Positions 53,330 to 62,466 of a stretch of DNA of 64,000 nt are shown here, in pieces (positions within the stretch are counted from its first letter, which is position 1; every line of letters starts with the position of its first letter). The stretch is from positions 1-64,000 of the forward strand of contig UQGL01000006.1 of the NCBI GenBank assembly GCA_900540595.1, written 5' to 3'. This DNA is from an uncultured Oscillospiraceae bacterium (GTDB lineage: Bacteria; Bacillota; Clostridia; Oscillospirales; Ruminococcaceae). A model generated the notes under the pieces. The model saw only the letters and a program-made list of their open reading frames with translations, did no database searches and was not told the DNA's origin. Both the position numbers and the translations under genes were made by a program.

Positions 53330-54838
53330 TCATCCGTTCGGCGCAGCAATCGTGACGGACTGCTTGTCAAAATAGGGCGTCAGGCCCCACATGTCCGGCC
53401 CGGGCGCCACATCGGTGTAGAACAGGAGCCAAGGGCGCTCCTCGCCGTTCAGCGGGCGGATCGTTACATCCCGCTGGGCGGCATCGGTCAGAACCGCCTC
53501 CCGCGCATCCAGTGCCGCAGCGTAGCGTGCGGCCTGTCCGTCTACCAGCTCATAGGCGGCCTCCAAGCTGGTGGCAAAGTGGTTGTCCTGCCCCTCCTTG
53601 ACGGTATGGCTGCCGATGCAGGCCATGCAGACCAGCATACAGGCAGCCGCCTGCGGCAGGTGCCGGGCATGGCGTTTACAAAACTGCTCTGCACCATGCA
53701 GGGAAAGACCGCGCACACGCTCAAGCCAGCCGAGCAGAAGAAACTCTGTAGCAGCCAGCCCCAGCACAAAGGTCATCCAGACGACATTCAAAAGCCGCCC
53801 CGCGCCGATGCCGCCCATTGTGTAGGACGGCAGGAAAATCATGCCCCACATCAGTACAAAGGTGACTGCCGCGCCAAAAAACGGGTGGCGGAACACACGG
53901 TCCGGCAGAGCGGCACTGCGGGCAAGGTGAAGCAGCGGAAACGCCAGCAGCGCCAGCAGGCAGAGCAACGGTACATCCAGCCAGCGGATCCACTCCATCG
54001 CGGCAAGGATAAAGCTTTTGATAACAGCCTCGGCGAAGCCTGCACCGGAAAAGCCTGCTGTGCGCACCCGCGTGCCGGGGGCCAGCACATTGAACAGCAG
54101 CCCAAGGACTGCCGCCGCAAAGGCGGGCAGCTGCCAGAAGTTACGCCGCCGTGCGCAGAGCACTGCCGCGAGCAGCAGCAAAAAAAGATTCAAAAGCCCT
54201 GCTACCTGATGGCCGCCGCTGATGACCAGACTGCACAAACAGCCTGCGGCTGCGTACAGCACCCTGCGCCGCAGCGTAAGCTGCGCAGCAAAGCAGAGCG
54301 CAAAGGCAAGGCCCGCGTTCAGCACCGCAAGCGAGAAATACGGCAGGTAGTTCATCGCGCCGTTGAACCAGTACAGCCCCTCGACCGGGGCGGGCATTCC
54401 CTCGATAAAAGCGAAGGTCAGCAGCAGCGCCAGCGCCCAGGGCAGCCGTTTTTGCGCCGCAGATAAGCGCAGCACTACACAGCGCGCCAGCCCGTACAGG
54501 CAGAAAAAGAGCGGCAGCAACACACAGAGCAGTGTGACGCCGTAAACCCGGTTGCCGAAGATAGCGGGCTGAAACGCCAGCGTAAAGCCGGAGACATACA
54601 GCCCCTGCCAGTTTTGATAGTAGTAGACATTGGTGTCCCACGCGGCCTTGAGCAGCCGCGGCAGATCGAAGCCGTACTGTTGTATGACCGCATGGGTGCG
54701 GGCCGCGTAGATATAATCATCCGCCGAGGGGCGGGCAAAGACGGCCAGTACAAACACCGGCACCAGCAGCAGGCCGATCAACAGCGCAAAACGGCGCAGC
54801 CAGCGCTTTTGCGCGGCTGCATCGTGCCAGAAATCCAT
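53330..54838 (-). CDS. Polytopic membrane protein, DUF6056/GT-C-like
   Basis: The 502-residue protein has about ten membrane helices and an early outward loop with ARPSADDYIY and later YYQNWQGLY. This resembles DUF6056-like proteins and the acidic first loop of GT-C glycosyltransferases. A soluble C-terminal domain of about 90 residues follows. The ATG at 54838 is preferred over an upstream in-frame start overlapping the esterase. It ends an operon with an esterase and DUF218 gene, suggesting envelope sugar chemistry. The function is unproven. Confidence 0.7.
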   Translation of the reverse strand: MDFWHDAAAQKRWLRRFALLIGLLLVPVFVLAVFARPSADDYIYAARTHAVIQQYGFDLPRLLKAAWDTNVYYYQNWQGLYVSGFTLAFQPAIFGNRVYGVTLLCVLLPLFFCLYGLARCVVLRLSAAQKRLPWALALLLTFAFIEGMPAPVEGLYWFNGAMNYLPYFSLAVLNAGLAFALCFAAQLTLRRRVLYAAAGCLCSLVISGGHQVAGLLNLFLLLLAAVLCARRRNFWQLPAFAAAVLGLLFNVLAPGTRVRTAGFSGAGFAEAVIKSFILAAMEWIRWLDVPLLCLLALLAFPLLHLARSAALPDRVFRHPFFGAAVTFVLMWGMIFLPSYTMGGIGAGRLLNVVWMTFVLGLAATEFLLLGWLERVRGLSLHGAEQFCKRHARHLPQAAACMLVCMACIGSHTVKEGQDNHFATSLEAAYELVDGQAARYAAALDAREAVLTDAAQRDVTIRPLNGEERPWLLFYTDVAPGPDMWGLTPYFDKQSVTIAAPNG

Positions 54839-54848
54839 ATACAAATCC

Positions 54849-55613
54849 TTACTTCTTGTCATCCAGCGTCATCTGCAGGAAGTAGACCCACTGCTTCTCC
54901 CACCAATACCAGTCGTGGGACACATCCTCGCCCCAGATATCAACGATGGGATGGATGCCCTTGCTCTCGAGAATGGCCTGCAGCTCTCGGGTGGAGGCCA
55001 GCAGGTCGCCCTCCCAGGCACCCTGACCGCAGCACATGATGAACTTATCGGCCTTTTCAAACAGCTTCATGTAAGGGTGGGTCGTGGGGAAATTGCGCAT
55101 GTAATCGCAGGGGGAATTGCGGTAGACAAGATCGTCCATATACCCGCCGAAGAACATGCCGGAGGAATACAGGCCGCTGAGTGCGATCGTGCCGTTGAAG
55201 ATGTCCGGGCGGCGCAGGAAGAAGTTGACGGCGTGGCCGCCGCCCATGCTGGCACCGCCGGTCAGGATCTTGCCGGTGTGGTCGTCGCCCTGCTCACGGT
55301 TGATCTCAAGCAGGCGGGGCACAAATTCCTCGCAGATATAATTGTACCAGCGCTCCTGCATCTCGATACGCGGGCGCTCGGGGCCGTTGTTGTCCCAACT
55401 CTCGGGGTCGATGCTGTCCACTGTGAAGATCTGCAGCCGGCCGTCATCCACCCAGCGGGCAGCGGCGTTGCACATGTTGCGGTCCTCCCAGTCAAAGAAA
55501 CGGCCGCTCTGGCACGGGAAAATCACGATGGGCCGTCCGGCGTGGCCGTAGACCTTGAACTCCATAAATCGGTTCAGAAAACGGCTGTACTCTTTGTAAT
55601 AGCGGATCTGCAT
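54849..55613 (-). CDS. Alpha/beta-hydrolase esterase
   Basis: The 254-residue protein of the esterase-D / carbohydrate-esterase-like fold has nucleophile loop GGASMGGGHAVN (Ser about 144) and probable His in VSHDWYWWEKQW. It has no signal peptide, so it acts in the cytosol. Related family members remove acyl groups from sugars or small thioesters. It lies 12 bases after the DUF218 gene. The substrate is unknown. Confidence 0.82.
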   Translation of the reverse strand: MQIRYYKEYSRFLNRFMEFKVYGHAGRPIVIFPCQSGRFFDWEDRNMCNAAARWVDDGRLQIFTVDSIDPESWDNNGPERPRIEMQERWYNYICEEFVPRLLEINREQGDDHTGKILTGGASMGGGHAVNFFLRRPDIFNGTIALSGLYSSGMFFGGYMDDLVYRNSPCDYMRNFPTTHPYMKLFEKADKFIMCCGQGAWEGDLLASTRELQAILESKGIHPIVDIWGEDVSHDWYWWEKQWVYFLQMTLDDKK

Positions 55614-55625
55614 GGCAGTCCCCTC

Positions 55626-56459
55626 CTATTTGTAAAAGAATTTCTTATTCAGATCCAGCAGACCGACCATTGTATGCATCGGCCCGGAGGATGAGGTTTT
55701 GAATACCCAGTAATAAAGCAGCGCCAGTGCCTCCCGCATATAGCAGGGCAGCACACTGCGCAGCGGTGTTGCAGCGGCAAGCTCAGACACATTGGTAAAG
55801 CCCGCCATTGCGGCATACTGCCCGGCGCGGTAGCAGTGGAATTCATTGGAGACATAGACAATGGGGGTCGTCTGAGAAAAGCCCCGCGACTGCAGCAGCG
55901 CCAGCGAAAAGGCGAAGTTTTCCTCCGTGGAGGTGGAGCGGTTCTCAGACAAGACCCGCTCGGGCGGCAAGCCCTTTGCAATCAGATAGTCCCGCATGGC
56001 ATCGCCCTCAGGGACCCACTCATCACGGCCCTGCCCGCCGCTGGTGACGACCAGCGTGTCGGGGTGGGCAGCGGCGAACGCATAGGCCTTGTCAAGGCGG
56101 TATTGCAGCAGCTTGCTGGGCTTGTCCCTGTGCAGGCCGGCGCCCAGCACGATCACGACCTGCTCGTTCCCTGTAGGTGGGTGAAGATACCCGCTGACAG
56201 CAACAAAGGCAATAACAGCCAGATAAAGGCAGACCAAGACCGCCAGCACCCCAAAAACCACGCGCCCGATACCGGCAGAAAACCACGCATTGACGGGTCT
56301 GCGAAAGACAGCGTAGCCGGTAACGCAGCCGGTGAGCAGCCAGACCATAAGGTTGCCCATGTTGAAGTTGGAAAGGAACACCAGCGAGAGGGAGTAAACC
56401 ACCAGCACCGCCGCCAGCAGGTAAAGAAGCAGTACGCCCACGTTACTTCGCAATTTCAT
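55626..56459 (-). CDS. DUF218 (SanA/ElyC/YdcF-like) membrane protein
   Basis: The 277 residues contain three membrane helices (about 7-95) and a DUF218 domain (VVIVLGAGLHRDKPSKLLQYRLDKA...TSGGQGRDEW...ENRSTSTEENFAFS). ElyC and SanA relatives affect wall integrity and lipid-carrier metabolism. Its ATG lies inside the end of deoB, overlapping by 17 bases in another frame, with no clear ribosome site, so translation is probably coupled. Confidence 0.85.
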   Translation of the reverse strand: MKLRSNVGVLLLYLLAAVLVVYSLSLVFLSNFNMGNLMVWLLTGCVTGYAVFRRPVNAWFSAGIGRVVFGVLAVLVCLYLAVIAFVAVSGYLHPPTGNEQVVIVLGAGLHRDKPSKLLQYRLDKAYAFAAAHPDTLVVTSGGQGRDEWVPEGDAMRDYLIAKGLPPERVLSENRSTSTEENFAFSLALLQSRGFSQTTPIVYVSNEFHCYRAGQYAAMAGFTNVSELAAATPLRSVLPCYMREALALLYYWVFKTSSSGPMHTMVGLLDLNKKFFYK

Positions 56460-57618
56460 CATAGACGCCGCAGCCCGCCGGGCAGTACGCAACGCCCAGC
56501 GCCTTGCAGACCGTGTCGGCGATGGTCGCAAAGCTGTAGCGTGTATGCAGGTTCACACCGGGACGGATCTCATCGCCATACACAAGGAACGGCACATGCT
56601 CACGGGTGTGGTCGGTGGTCTTGGTATAGCTGGGGTCGCAGCCGTGGTCAGCGGTGACCATAAGCACATCGCCGGGGCGCATTTTGTCCATAAAGGTCGG
56701 CAGCCAGTCATTGAACTCCGCAGCGGCAGCGGCATAGCCGGCAATGTCACGGCGGTGGCCGTACAGCATGTCAAAGTCAACGAGGTTGACGAAGGCAAGG
56801 CCCTCAAAATCGCGGTCGGCCAGCTCCAGCGTCACCTGAAGTCCCTCGGTATTGCCGGAGGTGCGGATGGTTTCCCCAATGCCCTTGCCTGCAAAAATGT
56901 CGTGAATCTTACCCACACCGATGGTCTGCTTTCCGGCAGCGAGGATAGCGTCCAGCATTGTATCGCGCGGCGGCACCAGACTGTAGTCATGGCGGCGCGG
57001 CGTGCGGGTAAAGTTGGCGGCGCAGTCCCCCACAAACGGTCGGGCAATGACACGGCCGACGCCGTACTTCCCGGTGAGCAGCTCCCGCGCCTCGGCACAG
57101 ATCTCATAGAGCTTTTCCACAGGGACAAGGGCTTCGTTCGCAGCGATCTGGAACACGCTGTCGGCGGAGGTGTAAACGATGAGCGCCCCGGTTCGGAGAT
57201 GCTCCTCGCCGTAGTCGCGGATGACATCGGTGCCGGAATAGGGCTTGTTGCAGAGAACCTGATACCCGGTTTTGGCCGTGAATGCATCAAGCAATTCCTG
57301 CGGGAAACCGTCCGGGAAGGTGGGCAGCGGCTCAGCGCTGAGCAGACCCGCGATCTCCCAATGGCCGATGGTCGTATCCTTGCCGGCACTTGCCTCGCGC
57401 AGGCGGGCAAAGCTGGCAACGGGCGCTGTCTCCGGCTTGCCGCAGGTCACACCGTCCAGATTGAAAAGGCCAAGCTTTGCCAGATTTTCTCCCCTGAAAT
57501 TGGGATGACCGGCGATAGCGGCCAGCGTGTTTGTACCGGCATCGCCGAACTGCGGCGCATCCGGCTCTGCGCCAACGCCAAAGCTGTCCAGCACGATCAA
57601 AAATACGCGTTTTGCCAT
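56443..57618 (-). CDS. deoB: Phosphopentomutase
   Basis: This 391-residue alkaline-phosphatase-superfamily enzyme interconverts ribose-1- and ribose-5-phosphate (and deoxy forms) in nucleoside salvage. The metal sites are LDSFGVGAEPDA at the start and VTADHGCDPSYTKTTDHTREHVPFLVYG near the end. AGGAGA fixes the ATG at 57618. It leads an operon with envelope genes rather than nucleoside genes, which is unusual. Confidence 0.94.
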   Translation of the reverse strand: MAKRVFLIVLDSFGVGAEPDAPQFGDAGTNTLAAIAGHPNFRGENLAKLGLFNLDGVTCGKPETAPVASFARLREASAGKDTTIGHWEIAGLLSAEPLPTFPDGFPQELLDAFTAKTGYQVLCNKPYSGTDVIRDYGEEHLRTGALIVYTSADSVFQIAANEALVPVEKLYEICAEARELLTGKYGVGRVIARPFVGDCAANFTRTPRRHDYSLVPPRDTMLDAILAAGKQTIGVGKIHDIFAGKGIGETIRTSGNTEGLQVTLELADRDFEGLAFVNLVDFDMLYGHRRDIAGYAAAAAEFNDWLPTFMDKMRPGDVLMVTADHGCDPSYTKTTDHTREHVPFLVYGDEIRPGVNLHTRYSFATIADTVCKALGVAYCPAGCGVYDEIAK

Positions 57619-57767
57619 AATCTTTCTCCTGTGTAGGGTTGTATACATTTATTATTATTGCTATTATACCGTAAAGCTGCCAAAAAGTAAACACGAAATG
57701 CAGAGCACACCACCTGTAAAAGAGCAATAAATGTATGGTAAAATTTTTGTCCGCAACTTTTTCCCTC

Positions 57768-57797
57768 TTGTTTCCCCGGGCTGACTTGTAGTATAAT
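57768..57797 (+). promoter_or_regulatory. Promoter of pyk
   Basis: TTGTTT (57768-57773) and TATAAT (57792-57797) have an 18-base spacer. The leader is about 50 bases. Confidence 0.65.
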
Positions 57798-57855
57798 ACC
57801 GCTAAGGTTTGCCAAAGTATATAAATATGTGGAATGTTTATGGAGGATATGTTTT

Positions 57856-59601
57856 ATGCGCAAAACGAAAATTGTCTGCACGATGGGTCCGTCTACCGAT
57901 AAGCCGGGGATCCTGCGTCAGCTGATGGAAAATGGCATGAATGTTGCCCGTTTCAACTTTTCCCACGGCGACTATGAGGAGCATAAGGGCCGCTTTGACA
58001 AGGTGCGTGCCCTTTCCAAGGAGCTGGATCTGCCCATTGCCTGTATGCTGGATACCAAGGGCCCCGAGATCCGCCTCGGCGAGTTCAAGAACGGTGTGGA
58101 GAAGCTGACCACCGGCCAGAAGTTCACCCTGACCTCCCGCAATGTCGAGGGCACCAACGAGATCTGCTCCGTCACCTACAAGGACCTGCCCCACGATGTC
58201 AAGCCCGGCGGCCGCATCATGCTGGATGACGGCCTGATCGAGCTGCGCATTGATGAAGTCGGCGATACCGATATTGCCTGCACCGTCTGCAATGACGGCA
58301 CCATCAAGACCAAGAAGGGCGTCAACGTTCCCGGCGTGCATCTGTCCATGCCGTATATGAGCCAGCGCGACACGAGCGATATTCTGTTTGGTATCGAGCA
58401 GGGCTTTGACCTGATCTCCGCCAGCTTTGCCCGCAACGCGCAGGACATTATGGATATCCGCCACATCCTGGACGAGCACAACTCCAAGATCCGCATCATC
58501 GCGAAGATCGAGAACCAGGAGGGCATCGACAACATTGACGAGATCCTGACCGTGGCAGACGGCATCATGGTTGCCCGCGGCGATATGGGCGTTGAGATTG
58601 ACTTTGCCGAGATCCCGGCCATCCAGAAGCACCTGATCGACCGCGCCATGAGCGCCGGTAAGATTTGCATTACCGCCACCCAGATGCTGGATTCTATGAT
58701 CGTCAACCCCCGCCCGACCCGTGCCGAGATCACCGATGTTGCCAACGCTATCTATGACGGCACCGGCGCTGTCATGCTCTCCGGCGAGACCGCCGCAGGC
58801 AAATATCCTGTCGAGGCGCTGAAGGCCATGGCTACGATTGCCGAGACCACCGAGGCAGACTCCAGCTTTGACAGTCTGGTCCACCACTCCGGTACGGACA
58901 ACAGCCGCCTGAACATCAGCGCTGCCGTCGGCCATGCCGCCTGCACCACCGCTACAGACATCGGCGCTTCCGCCATCATCACGGCTTCCAAGAGCGGTGA
59001 GACCGCCCGCCTGTTGAGCCGTTTCCGCCCCGACACCCAGATCATTGCCTGCGTGCTGGACGATACGACCCGCCGTCAGCTCAATGTCTACCGCGGCGTT
59101 ACCCCGTTGCTGATGGACTACGCGACCTCCACGGATGAGCTCATCAGTATGTCGGTTGCGAAGGCCAAGAGCGCGGGCCTTGTGCAGGACGGCGACCTCG
59201 TCGTCGTCACCGCCGGTGTTCCCGTCGGCATCTCCGGCACCACCAACATGATCAAGGTCCACATGGTCGGCGATTCCCTGCTGGCCGGTGTCGGCATCGG
59301 CAGCCACAACGCCAAGGGTGAGGTCTGCGTGTGCCGCAACGCCACCGAGGCTGCCAAGAAGTTCAAACCCGGCCAGATTCTGGTCGTGCCCTTTACCACC
59401 AACGATTCCCTGCCCTTCATGCGTGAGGCTGCCGGTATCATCACCGAGGAGGCCGGTACGAACAGCCATTCCGCCATTGTCGGTCTGACGCTGGATAAGG
59501 CCGTTATCGTTGGTGCCACCAACGCCACCCGCACGCTGAAGGACGGTATGGTCATCTCGATGGACTGCTCGCGCGGTATTGTGCAGGCTATGGCGAAGTG
59601 A
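57856..59601 (+). CDS. pyk: Pyruvate kinase with C-terminal PEP-utiliser domain
   Basis: The 581-residue enzyme makes pyruvate and ATP in glycolysis. It begins MRKTKIVCTMGPST. The substrate loop is VARFNFSHGDYEEH, the catalytic segment IAKIENQEGIDN...MVARGDMGVEI, and ATQMLDSMI follows. The extra 110 C-terminal residues (GTNSHSAIVG) form the mobile PEP-utiliser domain found in many Firmicutes. GGAGG sets the ATG at 57856. luxS follows nine bases later. Confidence 0.96.
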   Translation: MRKTKIVCTMGPSTDKPGILRQLMENGMNVARFNFSHGDYEEHKGRFDKVRALSKELDLPIACMLDTKGPEIRLGEFKNGVEKLTTGQKFTLTSRNVEGTNEICSVTYKDLPHDVKPGGRIMLDDGLIELRIDEVGDTDIACTVCNDGTIKTKKGVNVPGVHLSMPYMSQRDTSDILFGIEQGFDLISASFARNAQDIMDIRHILDEHNSKIRIIAKIENQEGIDNIDEILTVADGIMVARGDMGVEIDFAEIPAIQKHLIDRAMSAGKICITATQMLDSMIVNPRPTRAEITDVANAIYDGTGAVMLSGETAAGKYPVEALKAMATIAETTEADSSFDSLVHHSGTDNSRLNISAAVGHAACTTATDIGASAIITASKSGETARLLSRFRPDTQIIACVLDDTTRRQLNVYRGVTPLLMDYATSTDELISMSVAKAKSAGLVQDGDLVVVTAGVPVGISGTTNMIKVHMVGDSLLAGVGIGSHNAKGEVCVCRNATEAAKKFKPGQILVVPFTTNDSLPFMREAAGIITEEAGTNSHSAIVGLTLDKAVIVGATNATRTLKDGMVISMDCSRGIVQAMAK

Positions 59602-59610
59602 GGCTGTGAA

Positions 59611-60072
59611 ATGGAACGCATTGCAAGCTTTTGTGTAGACCACACTACGCTGATGCCGGGTATGTACCTTTCCCGCCGTGACGGAGCCGAGGGCGAGATC
59701 CTGACCTGGGATATCCGGATGAAGCAACCCAACAAGGGCAGCTACCTCTCCCCGGCTGCCGCCCACACGCTGGAGCATCTGTTTGCCACCTACGCGCGCA
59801 ACAGCAAATACAGCAAGGGCGTTGTCTATGTCGGCCCGATGGGCTGCCTGACAGGGTTTTATCTGGTCACCACCGGTCTGACCCCCGCCGAGGCGCTGGA
59901 GCTGACCCGCAGCGCTTTCGCATGGATGGCTGAATTTGAGGGAGAGATCCCCGGAGCGTCCGCCGTGGAATGCGGCAATTACCTGATGATGGACCCCATC
60001 GCTGCCCGCGCCGAGGCTGCTGCCATGCTGCCTGTGCTGGAGGCGCTGGACGCTGATAAGCTGCATTATTGA
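59611..60072 (+). CDS. luxS: S-ribosylhomocysteine lyase
   Basis: The 153-residue metalloenzyme splits S-ribosylhomocysteine into homocysteine and DPD, the AI-2 precursor. Metal ligands are His52 and His56 (AHTLEH) and Cys121 (ECGNY). The catalytic Cys79 lies in GCLTGFY. It follows pyk in one transcription unit and ends at a strong terminator. No methyl-cycle genes lie nearby. Confidence 0.95.
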   Translation: MERIASFCVDHTTLMPGMYLSRRDGAEGEILTWDIRMKQPNKGSYLSPAAAHTLEHLFATYARNSKYSKGVVYVGPMGCLTGFYLVTTGLTPAEALELTRSAFAWMAEFEGEIPGASAVECGNYLMMDPIAARAEAAAMLPVLEALDADKLHY

Positions 60073-60091
60073 TCTGCAATATATAAATAGT

Positions 60092-60123
60092 ATGCCCGCT
60101 GCGGAAACGCAGCGGGCATTTTT
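60092..60123 (+). terminator. Terminator of pyk-luxS
   Basis: A perfect 12-bp stem, ATGCCCGCTGCG (60092-60103) with 60108-60119, is followed by TTTTT. Confidence 0.92.
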
Positions 60124-60126
60124 AGC

Positions 60127-60217
60127 GGGCGGATATGGAATCCGCCCCTACGGAATAGATGTGCATACATAGCAAGCTGTCAAAAAACTCTTGTAGGGGC
60201 GAATTCCATATCCGGCC
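60127..60217. repeat. Miniature inverted-repeat element
   Basis: Arms of 22 bases (60130-60151 and 60193-60214) match with one mismatch around a 41-base centre. Pairing extends outward with one bulge. The core GTAGGGGCG...CATATCC is of a kind scattered in gut Oscillospirales genomes as small palindromic repeats (recollection, not searched). It lies between two terminators. Confidence 0.7.
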
Positions 60218-60230
60218 CTGCAACGCAAAA

Positions 60231-60263
60231 ACCGCCACCCACTGAAAAACAGCGGGTGGCGGT
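60231..60263 (-). terminator. Terminator of pta
   Basis: A 14-bp stem (60231-60244 with 60250-60263, one mismatch) is followed on the minus strand by TTTTTGCG. Confidence 0.88.
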
Positions 60264-60285
60264 ATCATTATGCAGGGATCTTAAC

Positions 60286-61251
60286 TCAGATCAGCGCAGC
60301 GGTGATAAGGGCCATCTTGTAGACCTCCTCGGCGTTGCAGCCGCGGGACAGGTCGTTGATGGGGGCGTTCAGGCCCTGCAGGATGGGGCCGTAGGCCTCG
60401 AAGCCGCCCAGACGCTGTGCAATCTTATAGCCGATATTGCCGGCGTTGATGTTGGGGAAGATGAAGGTGTTGGCATAGCCTGCGACCTTGGAGCCGGGGG
60501 CCTTCAGCTGGCCGACCTCAGGGGCAACGGCGGCGTCAAACTGCAGCTCACCATCAACCTTCAGCTCAGGGCAGGCCTCCTGCACACGCAGGGTAGCATT
60601 GCGCATCTTATCAACCGTCTCGCCCTTGCCGGAACCCTTGGTGGAGTAGGACAGCAGTGCAACACGGGGGTCGATGCCAAAGACCTCGGCGGTATGGGCA
60701 GTCTCGATGGTGGACTCAACGATCTCGTCCTCGGAGGGGTCGATATTGATGGCGCAGTCACCCATGGCAATGCTCTCGTCACCGCGCATCAGGATAAAGC
60801 AGGAGCTGACGGACTTGATGCCGGGTTTGCACTTGATCAGCTGCAGTGCGGGACGCACGGTGTCAGCGGTAGAATAGGTGGCGCCGCCCAGCAGGCAGTC
60901 AGCCTTGCCCATCTTGACCAGCATGGTGCCGAAGTAGTTGCCCTTGGACAGAGCGGCACGGCACTGCTCATCGGTCATCTTGCCCTTGCGCAGCTCGACC
61001 ATCTTGGCGACCATCTCGTCAAAGCCGGCATAAGCAGCAGGGTCAATGATCTCGGCACCGGTAATATCAAAGCCGCCCTCAGCAGCAGCCTGCTTGACAG
61101 CCTCGACCTCGCCCAGCAGGATGACCTTCAGGGTCTTGCCGGCCAGCAGACGGCTTGCAGCGGACAGGATACGGGCGTCCGTGCCCTCGGTAAAGACGAT
61201 GGACTTCGGCTCAGCCTGCAGTTTCTTCTCAAAATTCTCGAAAATGGACAT
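60286..61251 (-). CDS. pta: Phosphate acetyltransferase
   Basis: The 321-residue short-form enzyme makes acetyl phosphate from acetyl-CoA on the acetate pathway. Signatures are GGATYSTADTVRPAL, the FPNINAGNIGYK segment and the catalytic LNAPINDLSRGC near the end. It stands alone with its own promoter, and no acetate kinase gene is in the window. Confidence 0.95.
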   Translation of the reverse strand: MSIFENFEKKLQAEPKSIVFTEGTDARILSAASRLLAGKTLKVILLGEVEAVKQAAAEGGFDITGAEIIDPAAYAGFDEMVAKMVELRKGKMTDEQCRAALSKGNYFGTMLVKMGKADCLLGGATYSTADTVRPALQLIKCKPGIKSVSSCFILMRGDESIAMGDCAINIDPSEDEIVESTIETAHTAEVFGIDPRVALLSYSTKGSGKGETVDKMRNATLRVQEACPELKVDGELQFDAAVAPEVGQLKAPGSKVAGYANTFIFPNINAGNIGYKIAQRLGGFEAYGPILQGLNAPINDLSRGCNAEEVYKMALITAALI

Positions 61252-61307
61252 ACTTTGATAACCTCCATGATTTTAGCAGTCTACGGCTGCTCAACACTTA
61301 CATTGCT

Positions 61308-61335
61308 ATTATAGCACCCATTTTGCGCTTTGCAA
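61308..61335 (-). promoter_or_regulatory. Promoter of pta
   Basis: On the minus strand TTGCAA (61335-61330) and TATAAT (61313-61308) are 16 bases apart. The leader is about 50 bases. Confidence 0.65.
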
Positions 61336-61440
61336 AGAAAATGTGCGAAAGCGGGGCAATCTCCGCAATAAATGCATAGTTTGACAGGCAAAAGCAAGAT
61401 AATTCACAAAGTTAATAAAATGTCAAGGAAACATTGCGAA

Positions 61441-61680
61441 TTATTTATCAAATTTGCCTGTGTAGGAAAAGCCATAGCTTCTGTAAAAGGCCGCAATATC
61501 CGCGCGGTTATGCACGGCTACTGCGTTCAGCAGTCTGCCGTTCGTCTTGCTGCGAAAGCCAATGACCGTCTCACCGGTGCAGATGCTGCTCTCCAGTGCT
61601 ATATCAGACTCCTGCATTCCGTCCGGCGGTGACAGCACGGGCGAAGCCTGTCTGCGGAGCAGTCTGTTCCAGAATGACAC
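61441..61680 (-). CDS. Small uncharacterised protein
   Basis: The 79-residue protein has no signal or membrane helix. It ends with an aromatic and polar stretch, ADIAAFYRSYGFSYTGKFDK. A GTG at 61680 has GGGGAG nine bases upstream, and a GTG at 61689 directly abuts that site. It begins 19 bases after the DUF1294 gene stop, so the two probably share a transcript. No family is recognised, and non-coding status cannot be excluded. Confidence 0.45.
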   Translation of the reverse strand: MSFWNRLLRRQASPVLSPPDGMQESDIALESSICTGETVIGFRSKTNGRLLNAVAVHNRADIAAFYRSYGFSYTGKFDK

Positions 61681-61699
61681 CGGGCACACCTCCCCTGCT

Positions 61700-61960
61700 T
61701 CAGTGCGTCAGATAGATGACAGCCGCTGCCTGAACGGCCAAAATCAACGGCATACCCACCACAAAATACCAATGGCGGGTCTTATGATGAAACAGATACA
61801 TACCGGCCCAGGCCCCGGCACTGCCGCCCAGCAGGGCTGCACCGAACAGCACGCGCTCCGGGATGCGCCATTGGCGCGTGCGGGCGCGGTGCTTATCGAT
61901 CCCCATCAGGCAAAAGGCCAGGATATTCATTATCATACAATATATCAGTGCAGTATTCAT
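61700..61960 (-). CDS. DUF1294 membrane protein
   Basis: The 86 residues begin MNTALIYCMIMNILAFCLMGIDKHRARTRQWRIPE, the DUF1294 pattern of a helix, GxDK and a basic RIPE segment. GGSAGAWAGMYLFHHKTRH and a last helix follow. Its function is unknown. A TATAAT (61972-61967, minus strand) ends only six bases before the ATG, so the message may be leaderless or the box fortuitous. Confidence 0.8.
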   Translation of the reverse strand: MNTALIYCMIMNILAFCLMGIDKHRARTRQWRIPERVLFGAALLGGSAGAWAGMYLFHHKTRHWYFVVGMPLILAVQAAAVIYLTH

Positions 61961-62007
61961 AGCTTTATTATACGCGCTCTTACTGCAAAGCGCAAGACAT
62001 AACAAAA

Positions 62008-62029
62008 GCCCCCGCCGTTAAGCGGGGGC
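62008..62029 (-). terminator. Terminator of the atp operon
   Basis: An 8-bp GC stem (GCCCCCGC 62008-62015 with GCGGGGGC 62022-62029) is followed on the minus strand by TTTTGTT, 11 bases after atpC. Confidence 0.88.
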
Positions 62030-62040
62030 AGAATTGCAGA

Positions 62041-62454
62041 TCAGATATCCTTGCGGGCAGCGACACTGCTGCGCACGAGTGCGCGTCTGAGGCGGGCCTC
62101 GGCCAGCTCCATATCGCGCTTGTCGAGATTTTTCTGGGCCAGTATCTCCTCGGCACGCGCCTTGCTGCGGGCCGCGCGCTCGGCATCAATAGCATCGGCC
62201 CATTCAAAGGTAGTGGCCAGCAGGCGGCACTCGCCCTGCATCATGCTGAGCATACCGCCCATGCAGGCGGCGCGGCGGGTGGTACCGTCCTCCAGCTTGA
62301 TATGAGCCTCGCCCATGCCCAGTGCCGTACAGAAGTCGATATGCTTTGCCAGCAGCTGGACCTGACCGTTGATCGTGCGGCAGGACACCGATGTGACCAG
62401 TCCGTCATAGGCGACGCCGTCCGGCGTCATGATCTTGAGCGGGAAAGTTGCCAT
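62041..62454 (-). CDS. atpC: ATP synthase epsilon subunit
   Basis: The 137-residue subunit has an N-terminal beta-sandwich (FPLKIMTPDGVAYDG...GHIDF-like segments and GGMLSM) and a C-terminal two-helix domain rich in Ala, Arg and Glu that can inhibit hydrolysis. It is the last atp gene, 12 bases after atpD. Confidence 0.92.
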   Translation of the reverse strand: MATFPLKIMTPDGVAYDGLVTSVSCRTINGQVQLLAKHIDFCTALGMGEAHIKLEDGTTRRAACMGGMLSMMQGECRLLATTFEWADAIDAERAARSKARAEEILAQKNLDKRDMELAEARLRRALVRSSVAARKDI

Positions 62455-62466
62455 ACGACCACCGCC

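Noticed and set aside
53298..53330. Hairpin after the DUF6056-like gene
   Set aside because: Only a 4-bp outer stem with a large loop before TTTT. Too weak to call a terminator.
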